DNA of 64,000 nucleotides, from positions 558,001 through 622,000 of the forward strand of contig BCIK01000009.1 in NCBI GenBank assembly GCA_039545295.1, written 5' to 3'. The first letter of the stretch is position 1. Each line of letters begins with the position of its first letter. The position numbers and the translations under genes are program-made. Positions 25,046 to 37,613 of the stretch are shown here, in pieces. The stretch is from Udeniomyces pyricola. Lineage: Eukaryota > Basidiomycota > Tremellomycetes > Cystofilobasidiales > Mrakiaceae. The notes beneath the pieces were generated by a model. The model made no database searches and was not told where the DNA came from. It saw nothing but the letters and a program-made list of their open reading frames with translations.

Positions 25046-28029
25046 ATGGCCGCTACATCTTCCCTTATATCGACGGCAGGCGCGTCGTCCTACTCAGCTA
25101 CGACGGACGCTGCGTCTTTCAAGGAGTCCGACTCACTGTTCGTCTTGTGACACTCAAGATCCATATGCATTCTTCTTTCAACCCGACTTGACCATGAGAC
25201 CCTTTGCCGAAACTTGATACAGACTTCTCGAATGGAAGATCACCAACCTCAAGGCCTTGTTCGAAGGCAGGTATGTCCTAGAGAGTCCTTGCGGATCGCA
25301 TCTGCTTGCTTACCGATCATTATAGCTGTCGATGTCGCTTTCTGACTTCATTGACACAATCTGTCGTCTGGCTGTAGTAAGGGAGAGACGAAATCGCGAG
25401 TTGTCAAGAGTGCTTACTTTGGAGGGGGTAGATGGCAGATCCTGTTCTATCCCAACGTTAGTTCCTAGCGGGCAAAGCTGTAAACGCGTAGGGAATTCTC
25501 AAACATATGATCGCTGATGTTGATCATGGTGGTGTTATCCTACCAATCACACTCTAGGCTGGCGGGTCGGCATCAGAGTATACCTCCCTCTATCTGTCTT
25601 GTGAACCAGCTTGGGACGAGTACGAAGATCAGACGTTGGGCGGTTCGCCGCGCTGGAAGCGACAGGGAACTTATGGATTCAAGTTCGTGATCCTTGCAGA
25701 CGATGGGAACAAAACCATTTGCACAAAGGAGGCTTCTAACCACGTAAGCTTGGGAGCGACTGCTAGGCTGATGCATCGCCCGCTTGTCTGCATAGCTGAC
25801 CAAGAGTGCTTGACTGATGTCATGTAGACATTTGCAAGCAAGACAGCCAGTAAGATCGCCTGTTCTCTTCGGTTTTCTTCAAAAATAAACATCTGCAGAT
25901 GACCGAGATTCCTCTTGCGGTATCTTTTGATTTTGTTACCTTACAGACTGGGGATGGGCATCATTTTCCAAGCGGGATGTTGTTTACTTCCGTGCGTTTG
26001 ATATAGTTCATTCAATCGTCCCTCCTCTCAAGCCGCTGGCAAGAGTTGATAATCTTTCCTTGACTAATCACTGGAATGATTCTGCGTGACCCATCATACT
26101 TTCCTCAGATAACGCACAGACGATTCGCAGTGATTCCCTCACCATCTCCTGCGTCATCACTTCTGCTTCCACGGCACCCAGACCACCCCCGACCTCCCCT
26201 CAACAGTCTGTTCCCAGAGATCTCTTGCATAGGGTCGGAAGCTTACTCGATAACCCTAGCTATTCAGATGTGAGAAAAATCTCAAGAGAAAACCCATTAT
26301 AGTAGTTGTCGTTCGTCTATTGACACCATTTTTGCTTTGCTTCGTCGACTCAGGTCGAATTCGTCATTACCAAAGGTACAACCCCTCGATCCATTTTTGC
26401 CAACAAGACCATGTTGTCTCGGGCCGACGTAAGCATCAACCTGACACTTTGCGTATCAATCCTCAGAATCCCAGCTGATCGATCTGTTCTGTTTTTCAGT
26501 ACTTCGAGACCATGCTATCCTCCGGGTTTTCCGAGGGCGTCTCGGAACCCGTGGCAGGAGGCGGACCAGCGCTGTGCCTCGACGATGATCTAAACTCGGT
26601 ACGTCGACTCCCCTCTACGTGTCAGGAAAAAGGGTTGCTCCAATAGTCTTACTGGAACGATGCTTCCAATCTTCTGTTTCTACCGTATAATAGGCTTTTG
26701 TGCACGATTTCGCGCCCGCATTTGAAGACTCGGACGACGACGAGTCCAGCCATTCCGATATAAGCGACGACCATTCATCCGCTTCTCGTACCTCCTCTCG
26801 TCGATCTTCACACGTCCGTCCTGCCGACACAGACTCTCCATCCCAGTCTCCATACGTTACATCCTCTCAATCGCTTGCATCTGTTCTTGCCCCAACTGGT
26901 GGCGAGGACGCAGAGGAAGAAGAGACGGACGAAAACGATGAAGGACTCAGCAGTTCAGCCGATCTGGCGCCAAGAGGAGGCGAGACGGAAACTGCACATC
27001 ACGGCGACCTCGTTCGATTCTCCAATCAGGTCGAAACGACCAGCGGGGGACTGCGCGCAGAAACGAATCAAACCAAGGACAGCTTTACGAGAGATGGCGA
27101 GGCGCTTCCTGGTCCCAAGAAGAGTCGGGTGGTGGTCAGAGTGGGTGCTATGACTCGTAACAATATCAAGTTCCAAGCTTGTGAACTGACAAGTGATGTA
27201 TCGTGTCGAATGTCTCCTTCTAGGATGCGGCATACTCTACGTTCTACGCCATCTTAACATACCTCTACACCGACCAAATTGCCTTTGCCCCACTTACTTC
27301 ATCTTTCGTGTCCGCGCAGTCATCAACCGGTTCCCTGACCCAACCCCACTCGCCCTCAGCTCGTAATTCATCTTCACACTCGCGTACAGCGTCAACTGTC
27401 TCCGCAAGTGCTCTCCTTAACCAGACGCATCTTCCTGCACCTCAGGCAAGGAAGGCTTGGCTCAAAGCATGGTTGGACGCCCACCCGGGCAGGCCGATGC
27501 TACCGAGTGCCAAGAGTGTCTACGTCCTTGCTGACAAGATGGGTTTGATTGATCTCAAACAAAGGGCATTCTTGTGTACGTCTAAGACTTGTCTCCGCTT
27601 GTTCCGTTGCTGATGGACATGGTATCTTAACATGTCCCACGTGCTAGTTCTGACGATGGTTTGTATTATCTTGGCTCACACAGATATCGTAGCCAACCTG
27701 ACAACCGCCAACATCTCGTACGAAGTGTTTTCTGCTTTCACAGCGTCCTTTGACGAAGTTCGCAAGGTGGAGATAGAATTCTTCCTCAAAAGTAAGCCGA
27801 TCGCTCCTCATGGATGTGCTCTTTCCTTTACATTATACCGTTCTGTAACCATCTCTCTTCTTTAAAAACCTATCTCGCAGACTGGGCTATCATCAAGCAT
27901 GATGATGGTATGAAGAATGTCTGGTCCGAGCTGAGGTCAGGCCAACACCGAGGGTTCGAGCAGATCTGGCCGTTGATCCTGTCCAATTTGCACTACAAGA
28001 GTGATGCCCAGGAGAGTCCTGAAACTTAA
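25046..28029 (+). CDS. MATH-BTB domain protein with split BTB fold
   Basis: Seen: a MATH (TRAF-like) domain begins at about 25226 with LEWKITNLKALFEG and continues through AYFGGGRWQILFYPN, TSLYLSCEPAWDEYED and YGFKFVILADDG to DSLTISCVITSAS. A BTB domain then starts with YSDVEFVITKG and ANKTMLSRADYFETMLSSGF (about 26265-26525). It is interrupted by some 130 acidic, Ser-rich residues before resuming with RVVVR joined to DAAYSTFYAILTYLYTDQIA (about 27140-27280), then by a Ser/Thr insertion, then KSVYVLADKMGLIDLKQRAF. Known: MATH-BTB proteins (SPOP class) are usually substrate adaptors of Cullin-3 ubiquitin ligases. The start exon (ATG 25046, about 33 codons) is tentative; the MATH and BTB exons join cleanly in frame. 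The stop is TAA at 28027-28029. Confidence 0.85.
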
Positions 28030-28482
28030 TTCCGAGGTCTTTTGCTTTTCAGTGCCGAGACAACCGATTGTTGGCGGCCTGGAAATGTAACGTGATGTGC
28101 AATACTCAATCATGGGCGCATTCTTTAAGTCATGGGTACAGGGTGACCGGGGCAGATGAAATTTGGATGGGTGTTTTCCGTTGATTAGCTGGTGTTTTAC
28201 ATTCCATCTTGTCATTATATGATTCTTGTAAAACTAGCAAGACACGGTAGCGTTTTGGGACGAGAAAGAACGGCGCAGAAGCGGTACAGACAAGATATGA
28301 ATCATGTCACTATTTTCTATTTTGTCACGCCGCGACGCACGACGCGTCTGGGATCTGGCTTGTGGCACGCGTTTTCGGCGTTCAGCGAGAAGTGCTCTTG
28401 CATCCACCAGACATCATAGCAGCCGATCACCACGACGTCAGGATCGTCGCCACCTTGGCTTTGAGCCCACTCTCTCCTCGAC
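28030..28482. other. Intergenic region upstream of the PIF1-like gene
   Basis: This 453 bp separates the MATH-BTB stop from the helicase start, both on the plus strand, and should hold the terminator of one and the promoter of the other. I see no distinct TATA box or conserved element. Confidence 0.4.
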
Positions 28483-31400
28483 ATGCTTCGCCACATAACT
28501 CGGCGGTCCATCGACCGTCTGATCTTAGGATCTTCATCATCGGTGCCTCCTCCGAAAAACCTCGTCTTTCTTCACGCCTTCTTCCGAGACCGGTCTCGAT
28601 CCTGCTTGTGTCCCTCGATCGCCCGTACATTTGTTTCGTCGACGAATCGCCGTGAGTTGTTACATGAAGCGATCTGTTAGCGCCAACCAATCCTGATTGC
28701 ATTTTGTCTGTATTCCTGCTTTTGTCCATGACCTTGGCCGATCCTGGCTCGCGCGCTGCTTGCGGCTCATAAGTCCCGGCAACGAATGCGGGTCTGGTCA
28801 CTCTGGACTTTGGGCAGTCTAGATCCATATCTCAAACGCATACTCTTGCGGGTAAAGCGCAGAAATCGGCCGGAAAACTTCAGTCGGCCGGAAAATCCCA
28901 GTCGACCCTAAAACCTCAATCGACCATAAAACTTCAGTCGACTGTGAAACCTCAGGGAAAACCCCAGACGGCTGGAAAATCGCAGTCAACCATGCAACCT
29001 CAATCGCAGAATCCGGTCCAGAAATCTCGATCAACTATGAAAGTTCAGTCGACCGTAGAACCTCAGTCGGCCGTAAAACCTCAGTCGACCGTAAAACCTC
29101 AGGGAAAATCCCAGTCGGCCAGCAAACCGATACTCTCTTCCGCTCACCCTTCATTCATGGCCAGCCCTCCTGAACAGCCAGTAGTTCAACAACCCACCCC
29201 AAGAATTGTGCCTGAGGAAAAAATTTCAGATCACCAAGAAATCGTGCCCGAATGGATGATACAGCACCAGAAAGACATCCAAGCGGGAAGGAATATACTA
29301 GGAGAAGAGCAGAAGATGGTCTTGGACCGAGTTTTGGCGGGGGAATCTGTACGTACGATACCCTTGCTTGAGCTCCCTCCCTTACCTTGTTTACGTCGGA
29401 CCCATTTATATCGGCCTGCCGATCTAGCTCTTCTTCACTGGGTCAGCAGGAACAGGCAAGACGTTTCTTCTCCGTCAGATTATTGCCGAACTATCGCTTC
29501 GAGGTGATCGCCTTGGCCTGACCGCATCGACAGGCATCGCCGCGTCGAATTTCTCCGGGCAAACCGTCCACTCTTGGGCATCTGTTGGCCTTGCCAAAGA
29601 AGACACTGCGACTCTAATCAAGAAATTAAGTAGATCCAAGATCCGAAAGGGAAAGCCTGTAAAGTCGGAGGTTGGCTTGGAGCGATGGCTAAAGACACAA
29701 GTTTTGGTAAGGAATCAATCAACATCATCGTCGTTTTCGACCCAAGCCCTTGATCGAGCAACACACTGACACAGATAGTTTGGTCTTTCCATACTATCAG
29801 ATCATCGATGAGATTTCGGTCGGTTTTGCATATTTTTGAAACTAAATGGGAACGAAACGTGCTCCTCTGACAGACAAAACTACCCCAATCCGACCATATT
29901 CCATCTGCAGATGCTCGACGGTGACTTCTTTGACAAGCTAGAGTACATCGGTGAGTAGGTACATCGACCACCCGACTCTCTGGGCATGGCTCTGGTGCTG
30001 ACTTTGACTTGGTTTTCTCCGCAGCCAGAAACTTGCGCAACAACAACGAACCTTTTGGCGGAATCCAGGCATGTCCTTGAACACTACCTTGTATCCATAC
30101 CGATCATGCTCAAAGACTGACGCCACTAGTCTCACGTGTTCAGTTGGTTCTGTGTGGAGATTTCTTGCAACGTTAGTCAACCATTTCGTCTGACCAACTG
30201 CTGAGCACGCATTGACAATAATTATTCTTCACGACAGTACCTCCTGTACCTGAGTCATACGACACAAGGGCAAAGTTCTGCTTCGAAGCGGATAGTTGGA
30301 GACGGTGTGTGCCGAATGTGTGTTCACCCGGCTGATGCACTTTGTTCTGTAAACAAGACGCTAGTGTTGGCGCTGACGCCTATTCTGCTTCATCGCGCTG
30401 CAGATCGTGAGCTTATCAAAAGGTATACAAACCATGCTTTTCCGTCGAAAAACACGACGTCAATCTATACTGAGTCTTTCCCTATACATCTCGTCCATCA
30501 GTGTATCGGCAGAGAGACCCTGGTAAATAATCCTGACCAATCATAGTACAACCCTGGGTCATCAAATACGAAAACGTCACGATGCTTACAGCAGTTTGTC
30601 TCGAAGCGTTCATCAACCTTTTAAACAAGATGCGTTTGGGCATACAATCAAAAGAGACGGATCAACTCCTCCGAGCCAAACAGCTCGCTTCGAACTCCGG
30701 TGACAAAGCTCTCTCACATCTGTGAGTTCATGCCTCCACCCGGCCTTTTCTCGCTTTGATGACAGCGAAACTACTTATGCACTTTGTACCTGCTCTCTTT
30801 GTAGCTACCCACTCAGGTGAGTGCCAACTTTAATACTTCCCCATCAAATTTGAAGTCGAGTGATGTGTTGATCTGTTCGGTTCCTCGATCTACAGACGTC
30901 AAGTTGAAGCTGAGAATGATGCTCGGCTCAGGCATCTTCCTGGAGACATACATCGTTACTCGGCAGCAGGTACGTGCATTGTTGGTGCATGCCCTGCTCA
31001 CGATAGTGACCGGCTCATCTAGGCTCAAATTTCACTCCTGTTTTTGCCACAATCCCTAGACTCTAGAGGTCACGACGAAACTGGAGCCCGAATATCACTG
31101 CCTGAAGCTACTAAAATGGTCCGTCTGTGGGCGAAACGTTTCCAACTGGCAAGGTCCAAGTTCAAGCGGAAGTTTTTGATGACATGGGAGTTACCTCTTC
31201 CTATTGTTCGTTTGTTTCACAGCTTGAAAGATTTTCCTGTATAAAAACCCTGGACCTCAAAGAGGGTGCTCAAGTCATCCTCACAATGGTAAGCGCGCTC
31301 TGCAAGATTAACCAAGAGATTTATCATTACGGGCAGTCCTGATGCCTGCTCCTTCGCATTTGCAGAACGAAACCTCGCAAGGCGTCGATGCCACCCTCGT

Positions 31401-32888
31401 CAACGGTTCCTTGGGAAGTATCGTCGATTTTATCACCACCGCAGAAGGTTAGTTGGTCGATTTCCTCACGTTCTACACCAGTATCCATTTTCTGACGTCA
31501 CCTCTCAATCGTCATCTTTGACTCTTTCCTTCAGCCATCGAGAGAGACATTCGAACCCTAAATGTACCCGATCCATTCCCTTACACGGATGCGTCAAACA
31601 TTACCGCCCTCTCCCAATTCAGCCATAGCCGGCTGCGTCGAGGTAGCGACGGTAACCCGAATCCGGCTGATCTCCAGGCGGCGGAACGTTCACCTAGTCC
31701 CATCAGCTACAACACCATGTGGCCAGTAGTCAAAGTGAGTCTCTGCTGCCTAGAACCCTATCACGACCACAAGTCAAAGGAAAACAACAATGAAAACTTA
31801 GAAAAAAACATATAGATTGACGAAATTGTATTGGTGGGCAAACTAGTTTGTTTCTGGGGAAACTCGGCTTGTGACGCCACAAACATCGACCGAGATTATC
31901 TGGTGCACGAACTCGCGGCGTCTCAGTAAGTAAAGGTGTTACGTGTACCGCTCATCATATGCTATACATATATCTGGTTCCTAGCAAAACCTCTTAGGGG
32001 GAGGGATGTGACGCGTTTAGCTGAAGGCTCTCTTTTCGTTTGATGTATCCAGTAATTCGAGTCTCACGGACTCAAGTCCCATTATCACTTGCTTGTAAGT
32101 CTCTACAATAGATATACCAGTTGCAGAATCAGTACCTTCGGCTTGCTGATGGTGGTGGCTTCTGTTTTCTGGCCCTTTTGTTCTTCTCCTTCGACCTCCA
32201 GGGGCGCTCTCGATTCACAAGAGGTTGGCCCTATTCAAGTTCTACTCAACTCACACAGACACGCGCCTGAAGCTTCCACTGATCTCACCCCCATGCCTTT
32301 TCCTGAACCCATTCGATCTTCTCTCTTCGATTCGGTTCTGTCTTCTAGCCAAGGTCAAACCCTCTCCAACGTGCTCGTCGATTTTAAGCGTATCTTCGAA
32401 ATGGGCCAAGCTTACGTTGCCGTTTCTAGGTGAGTTGTCTCCTTATCTCATCTGGTCTGAGACGACCAAGATGATCTACGCACTTACCTTTGTTCGCTTG
32501 GTCGTGCTTGCCATGATAGATGCAAGTCCTTAGAAGGCTTACGAATTGCCAATTACGACCCAGCCAAGTCCGTTCTCTCCCCCCCCCCCCTTCCCTTTTT
32601 CTTGGGCTTTTCTCTTTCACTGTTTGTTGATGCCAGCATTACTTTGGAATTGCCCTAAAATAAACATGGCGTCATCAGTCTTTTCTCATACTGACAATCA
32701 ACCTCTATCTTTGTGCTCGCCTCGCTATGGGAATACCGAAACCACCCCCATCCCCCCTCTCCCTCTTTTGATTTCTTGTTAGAACGAGAGCATCTCCGAT
32801 TGTGTTGGCATGGATGAAGAAGCATGGCATCGCTCATGCCGAAATGTTACCGGTTTCTCCTACCACGTCGCCACTCGCCAACCCCTAA
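28483..32888 (+). CDS. PIF1: PIF1/RRM3-family 5'-3' DNA helicase with mitochondrial-type leader
   Basis: Seen: exon 1 encodes a basic, hydroxylated leader (MLRHITRRSIDRLILGSSSS) typical of mitochondrial import. A repeat-rich linker follows. Helicase motifs are: EEQKMVLDRVLAGES; Walker A LFFTGSAGTGKTFLLRQ (about 29428-29480); LTASTGIAASNFSGQTVHSW; Walker B IIDEISMLDGDFF across an intron (about 29800-29940); LVLCGDFLQLPPV; LKEGAQVIL and VNGSLGSIVDF; and motif VI. The last reads VPLSLAWALSIHKSQGQT once introns at about 32093-32210 and 32222-32347 are removed. It ends with GQAYVAVSRCKSLEGLRIAN and a short tail to TAA at 32886-32888. Known: Pif1 unwinds G-quadruplexes and R-loops, limits telomerase, and protects mitochondrial DNA. 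Some middle exons (30300-31250) are uncertain. Confidence 0.88.
28856..29124 (+). repeat. 18-bp coding minisatellite in the helicase linker
   Basis: An imperfect 18-bp unit (cagtcgaccgtaaaacct and variants) is repeated in register through exon 2 of the helicase gene. It encodes six-residue units of the form QS-T/A-V/I/A-K-P/L, such as QSTVKPQ and QSAVKPQ, with variants built on GKSQSAGK. All unit changes keep the frame. The product is basic, Pro/Gln/Ser-rich and probably disordered. It lies between the mitochondrial-type leader and the helicase core. Confidence 0.85.
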
Positions 32889-33433
32889 ACGGACGCGATC
32901 ACAGAACCAGAACCACGGCCAACGGTAGTCGACAACAAGAAAAGAGTCACGCGACGAGGGGGGTCAATGTGATAGGTAAATTACATCGTTCCACGCCGAG
33001 AGTTACGAGAGAGGATAGGTGTGAAGAGTATGAGGGTCCGGAGTAGAGGAAAAGAAGAACTTGGAGAGTCAGGATGGAAAGTAGACTACTAGAAGAGGAA
33101 GGAGAAGGATCAAGCCAAAGTTTGCGGTGTTTGATCATATAGATCGTAGTTGACCGACAGGACGACGACGAAGACGACAAACAGCAAAAGAGGAAAAGAT
33201 GATGATGAAGACAACAGCAATCACGAAAAGCTTATTACGTAAAGAGAACACAACAACAAAAGCAGAGGCGAAGGAGAAGAAGAAGGAAAGAAAGAGATGG
33301 AGAGTGGCGGAGAGGAATCAAAAGGGTGAACGCCTGAAGATGAACTGAAAGAGAGGGTAGAAAGGAGAGAGTCACGCAACACGAGAAAAAATCTAGTTTG
33401 GTTTGAGGTCGCTCCTGTCAGCTAGTTTCCTCC
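32889..33433. other. Convergent 3' intergenic region
   Basis: About 545 bp lie between the converging helicase and DUF6534 genes. It is rich in GA/AAG on the plus strand (33160-33310), so the 3' UTR of the leftward gene would be CT-rich. No gene is visible. Confidence 0.45.
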
Positions 33434-36317
33434 TCAGGGCTTGATTGTCTTCGGATCAACAGGGATTTCGTCGACGGCGGTTCCTTCGGAACTCGCAGAG
33501 CCCGAGCGTTCGACGCGAAGGCCAGTCGCGCTGGGCTCGATGTACTGGATGACAATTTTACAAGTTCAGTCAGTAAGTCGTGTGTATTTGGGTATGGTTG
33601 AGATTTAGGAGCCTGGACGTGTCACTTACGCAAGTAGAAAATGGAGGCGGTTCTGCGCGAGTCGGAGGCTGGAAGCAAGGTGATCCTGGGGTCGAACTTG
33701 ACATTGAGTAGGATTTGAGCGAAAGTTGATGAGCCTTGAGAGAGAGAAGAGAGGAATTACCAGTTCCCGCCGTCCAATGCATGGGATCAGTATACGACGA
33801 TCAACTCGGATAGATTTTGACCATAAAAAAAGGACTCTTGACTGTCCTAGGAGTACAATGGACTTACGAGGTGGGAAGCATCCTCCTCCCTACTATCCTC
33901 TTCCTCCACAACGACCTCCCTCGTCACGAGCACACCTCCGATCCCACCATCGCCACTGCCACCACCGCCAATACTACCACTATCCGTTCCATGAGCAACG
34001 TTTGTCTCCTCTGAGTGAATAAACCGATCATACCCCAATTTCTTCGCCGCCGCAGCCAACGCTTTTCTCGACTCTCCACTCTCCCTCCTCTCCTCCTGGG
34101 AGACCCCCCTGAAGTCAGCTTCGATCTCTTCGGCGTCCTTGAAGAGCGAGCCTCGCCAAGTCGTGAATTGGCTGCCTCGGCGCGTACCCAAAATGCCGAT
34201 GCAGATCCCTGCACCCTTCTCACTACTTCCTCCTCCATTACCGGCATCTCCACTACCACCCCCACCACTTCCACTTCCCCCACCAGAACCCATCCGTCCT
34301 CGAGTCGGTCGCAAACTATTGCTTCCCGGAGACGTCGAAGATTGCGTATACGTTGACCTCTGATGGAACGCCTGGCTCCAAGAGTTATTGTTATTATTGT
34401 TGTTGTTGTTGTGGTTATTTGATCCCATCTTCTCCAGATCGCACCCTCCTCGAAGATCGGCTTGATGGGAAAAGGAAGAAGCTCGACCAGTCGTCGTTTG
34501 ACCGCCGCTGCCAGATTGGTAAGGACCAAGTTGGGAACTCGCACAGGCGAGCGCGTTGGCGTTGGAGTCGGAGGAGAGTTGGGAGCGGGCATTCAAGTTG
34601 GCTAACATGGAGAGAGTGTAGCATCTTCCAAGAACCCTGGTTGGCAGGGACACAAGAAAGGAAACGAAACAGATGGGGGAAAAGTAAGGGAGTAAAGAAA
34701 TGCGGCAGTCAGCTATAAGGTTTTTCAGGATCGATCGAGGGGGCAAATTGAATGTTGTTTATTTGTTTGGTTTGTTTGACGGGCTGAAGGTAGTACGAAC
34801 ATGCCAGTCATGACACAGAGGTTATCGCCTGTGTGAGTCAAGAACAAGATGATGGTCAAAAGGGCTATAGCCCCCGTGATGGTCCCCGTACGGACCGTCT
34901 GGAACGAGAGGGTTTGCAACAGGCTTCGTTGGAGACACAAACCCCATGACAAGCAAAGAAACCAAGACAATCACGCCAAGTGAAGATAAGGAAATAGATG
35001 ATGGTTTTGAAAGCGATCAAATGTCAGTCAACGCTCGTTCTTCACTCGGCCCAAACGAAAAAAAGAAGAAAAAAAGAAAAAAAAAAGAAAAAAGAAGAAA
35101 GGCTAAAAACTGACTTTCCCGAGAAACTGTACTCGCTAATGGTTCTCCTTCGATAGAGGTTCCAACAGAGCAGGGCAGCTAGAGCGATGTCCACCGCGGC
35201 TGAACCAGCCAACCATAGGATCACCCTGTTTTGTTTTGTTTAACACGAACATCTCACGTCAGTCTCCCTACACACGGAAGATGAGCAAACACGTGACATG
35301 AGGAGAAGACACACGTGAGTAGGGTAACGAAGGACGTACGTGTTGGTCATGACGACTGTTAAGATCGTTCAAGGGAGACGGATGGACATATGAAAGGAAT
35401 GGTAATCGTAATATATCATTGGAATCAGTCCGATTGTATCTCATCGACAACACACATGTGGAAAGATCTTGAGAAGACTCAGAAACATGAGTTTTTGTTT
35501 TTGCGTACCGCGGTCTTTGATATCTGAAAGCGTTACCAAGCGGACGGCGGAAGCGATCGCCGAACCCATCTGGATAGACGACAACAACATATGGGAGATA
35601 TTTTTGTTCATGGTTCGATCAGCTTGTGATGCCACAACGTTCTAACAAAACCAAAATAGACCAAGAAACAAGACAGGGAATGATATGTCAAGCTCACGCT
35701 AGTCACCGCCAAGATGTCCAGTATGACTAACAACCAAATCGCGCCTGTGAACTTCCAAATCTTGACGCTCAAAAACACTTGGGCGACGAGCGCCGAGCAC
35801 GCCGTCGACACCACGTAGAGAGGTAACGGCCAGGGGGATGTTTGGATGTAAGCATCTTGACCGTAGTGGGTGATGGTATAGAGGTAGACGAGGACGGAGT
35901 TGGAGAAGACGGTCGTCGTGTCGCAGATGACGGAGATCCAGACGGCGAATCGGTTAAGAAGCGTGTCAGTCGGGTAGCGTCGGAAGTAGACGTTGACCGC
36001 AAAGATTCTGGGTGAAACGAAAAGGCGATGGAGAAGGAGGACGATGAAGTCGAGATTTCACGTGCGAAAAAGCGACCAAAAAAAAGCAGAAAAAAAAATG
36101 TCGTTAGACAATCGATGAGCTTTCCCTCGACGCCATCGAACAAAGACGAAGAAACGAAAACACCAGAAGAAACCGGAAGGAAAAGCAAGATACAAAAGTC
36201 TGGGAAGAAAGCATGCTTGGTCAAATGAACGGACTAGACGTACTCGATGGTAAAGAGGACAAAGTTCAACCAAGAGGACAATAGGAGTACTCCTATCGAA
36301 GTATCATAAACGCCCAT
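33434..36317 (-). CDS. DUF6534-type seven-helix membrane protein with long cytoplasmic tail
   Basis: Seen: exons from MGVYDTSIGVLLLSSWLNFV (36317) encode hydrophobic helices: GVLLLSSWLNFVLFTI; FAVWISVICDTTTVFSNSVL; LYVVSTACSALVAQVFLSV; AIWLLVILDILAVTS; MGSAIASAVRLV; VILWLAGSAAVDIALAALLC; and GTITGAIALLTIILFLT. This is seven segments, with YPTDTLLNRF in the first loop. The sequence then reads TLSMLANLNARSQL, the boundary typical of DUF6534 proteins, followed by about 200 residues rich in Gly, Ser and Asn (an Asn run at about 34390-34420). The C-terminus PPFSTC joined to YIEPSATGLRVERSGS ends at TGA 33434. Known: DUF6534 proteins are abundant in basidiomycetes, with unknown function. A receptor-like role is only inferred from topology. 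Confidence 0.75.
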
Positions 36318-37613
36318 CGTGTAAGGGTATTTAGTGAAATGACGGAGGTGACGATTTGGGAAAGAAGAGGAGGGAGGAAAGGGTGCGGAAGCGTAGGCAA
36401 CGGTAGGGGGGGGGGGGAGAGAGAAAAGAGGTGAAGGTCAAGGTGTCACAAGAGCGAAAGGAATGAGATTGAGGCGGAGGGGTGAGAGTGGGAAGGTGTC
36501 CAGGAGAAATTTAAAGGAAAGTGGGAGTGATGAATAGTGTGGGTGTCACGCGAAGGATGATAAGAATGTCACAAGGTGGGGAACCTCGCCAAATGGGAGA
36601 TGAAGAGAGAATCCTAGGGACAGGGGGATAGTACGTAAGCGAGAGGCGTTCTCGGAGTTGTCCGTTGGCTTGTTCGTTGATCGGATATCCCTGTTTGTGA
36701 GGGTGTGTGTATGTATGGGTACGTTGACTCCCTGCCTGGAGAATGACAAAGATGCCCACCTAGGCAGAGATAAAGAGTATTGAACCTAGGGGACGATAGA
36801 AACGACGTTAGGGTAGGGAAAAGTACGAAGGAGGGCACAAGATGGTCGTCGTACGGGGGATGATCGAATCAACGAGCTTGCCTGCCTCGCGCCTCCATAC
36901 AAACAGTGTGCACGTTCACAGAGACGTGAGGAAGATACAAAGAGGGGTAATAAAAAGGTGAGAGAAGTGAAGAAGACAAAGACGGAATCGCGACCTAACG
37001 ATCTCGATCGATCGGTTTGGATTTGAATCCCGAGAAAGGGGTCAGCTGTTGGCGGCGGGTTTCCCAGCCAAATCAAAGAGATACCACATGCTTGATTAGA
37101 TCGAGGAGCTTTGTAGGGGGCAGGAAAGACAAATAGGACTGGGAAACAAAACTAATGAAGAGGAGGTGAATGATGTTAGCGTGCATCCGTGGTGGCGACG
37201 GCAACGGATGGCACATCCGCCAGAGAACAACGCGGAGGATTAAGTGATCGTGCTCCTCAAATACAGCCGGACTTTTGTCAATCTGTTCGACGCAGGGCTC
37301 AAAGGGGCAGAAGGAGTATATATAGAGACACCAGCAGGGATCGATCTCCCGCCTTTTCCTATACATGTGGGGGAGAGGGGGCATTGAAACATCCGAGCGC
37401 AAAAGAATGTGCAGAGAACAACACTCCATTCCGTATCACGGATTTCGAAAATCGAGCAGCCTGAGGCCTGACGAGGAAGAAGAAGCTGTTTGTGAAGACG
37501 CATCAAAATATAACAAAGGAAGCCATGAGATGAATGGCAGGGATTCGATCATGAAAGGAACAAGCTGATCAAAGACGTGTGCCCATGATACAACTGATGA
37601 ACGTCAAGTCAAG
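36318..37613. other. 1.3 kb intergenic region upstream of the DUF6534 gene
   Basis: It lies between two minus-strand genes and should hold the DUF6534 promoter. A G12 tract sits at about 36407-36418 amid GA-rich sequence, which is CT-rich in the sense of the downstream gene. Short ORFs here (for example 37073-37429 and 37189-37464) show no domain or clean splice structure and were not called. Confidence 0.4.

Noticed and set aside
32089..32433. Apparent degenerate helicase motif VI (FDSVLSSSQGQT)
   Set aside because: Removing two introns with good GT/AG ends restores AWALSIHKSQGQT, so the helicase is not broken there.
33847..34746. Gly/Ser-rich 299-codon ORF as an independent protein
   Set aside because: It is the tail exon of the DUF6534 gene, preceded by an in-frame splice from the last membrane helix; its first residues are intronic.
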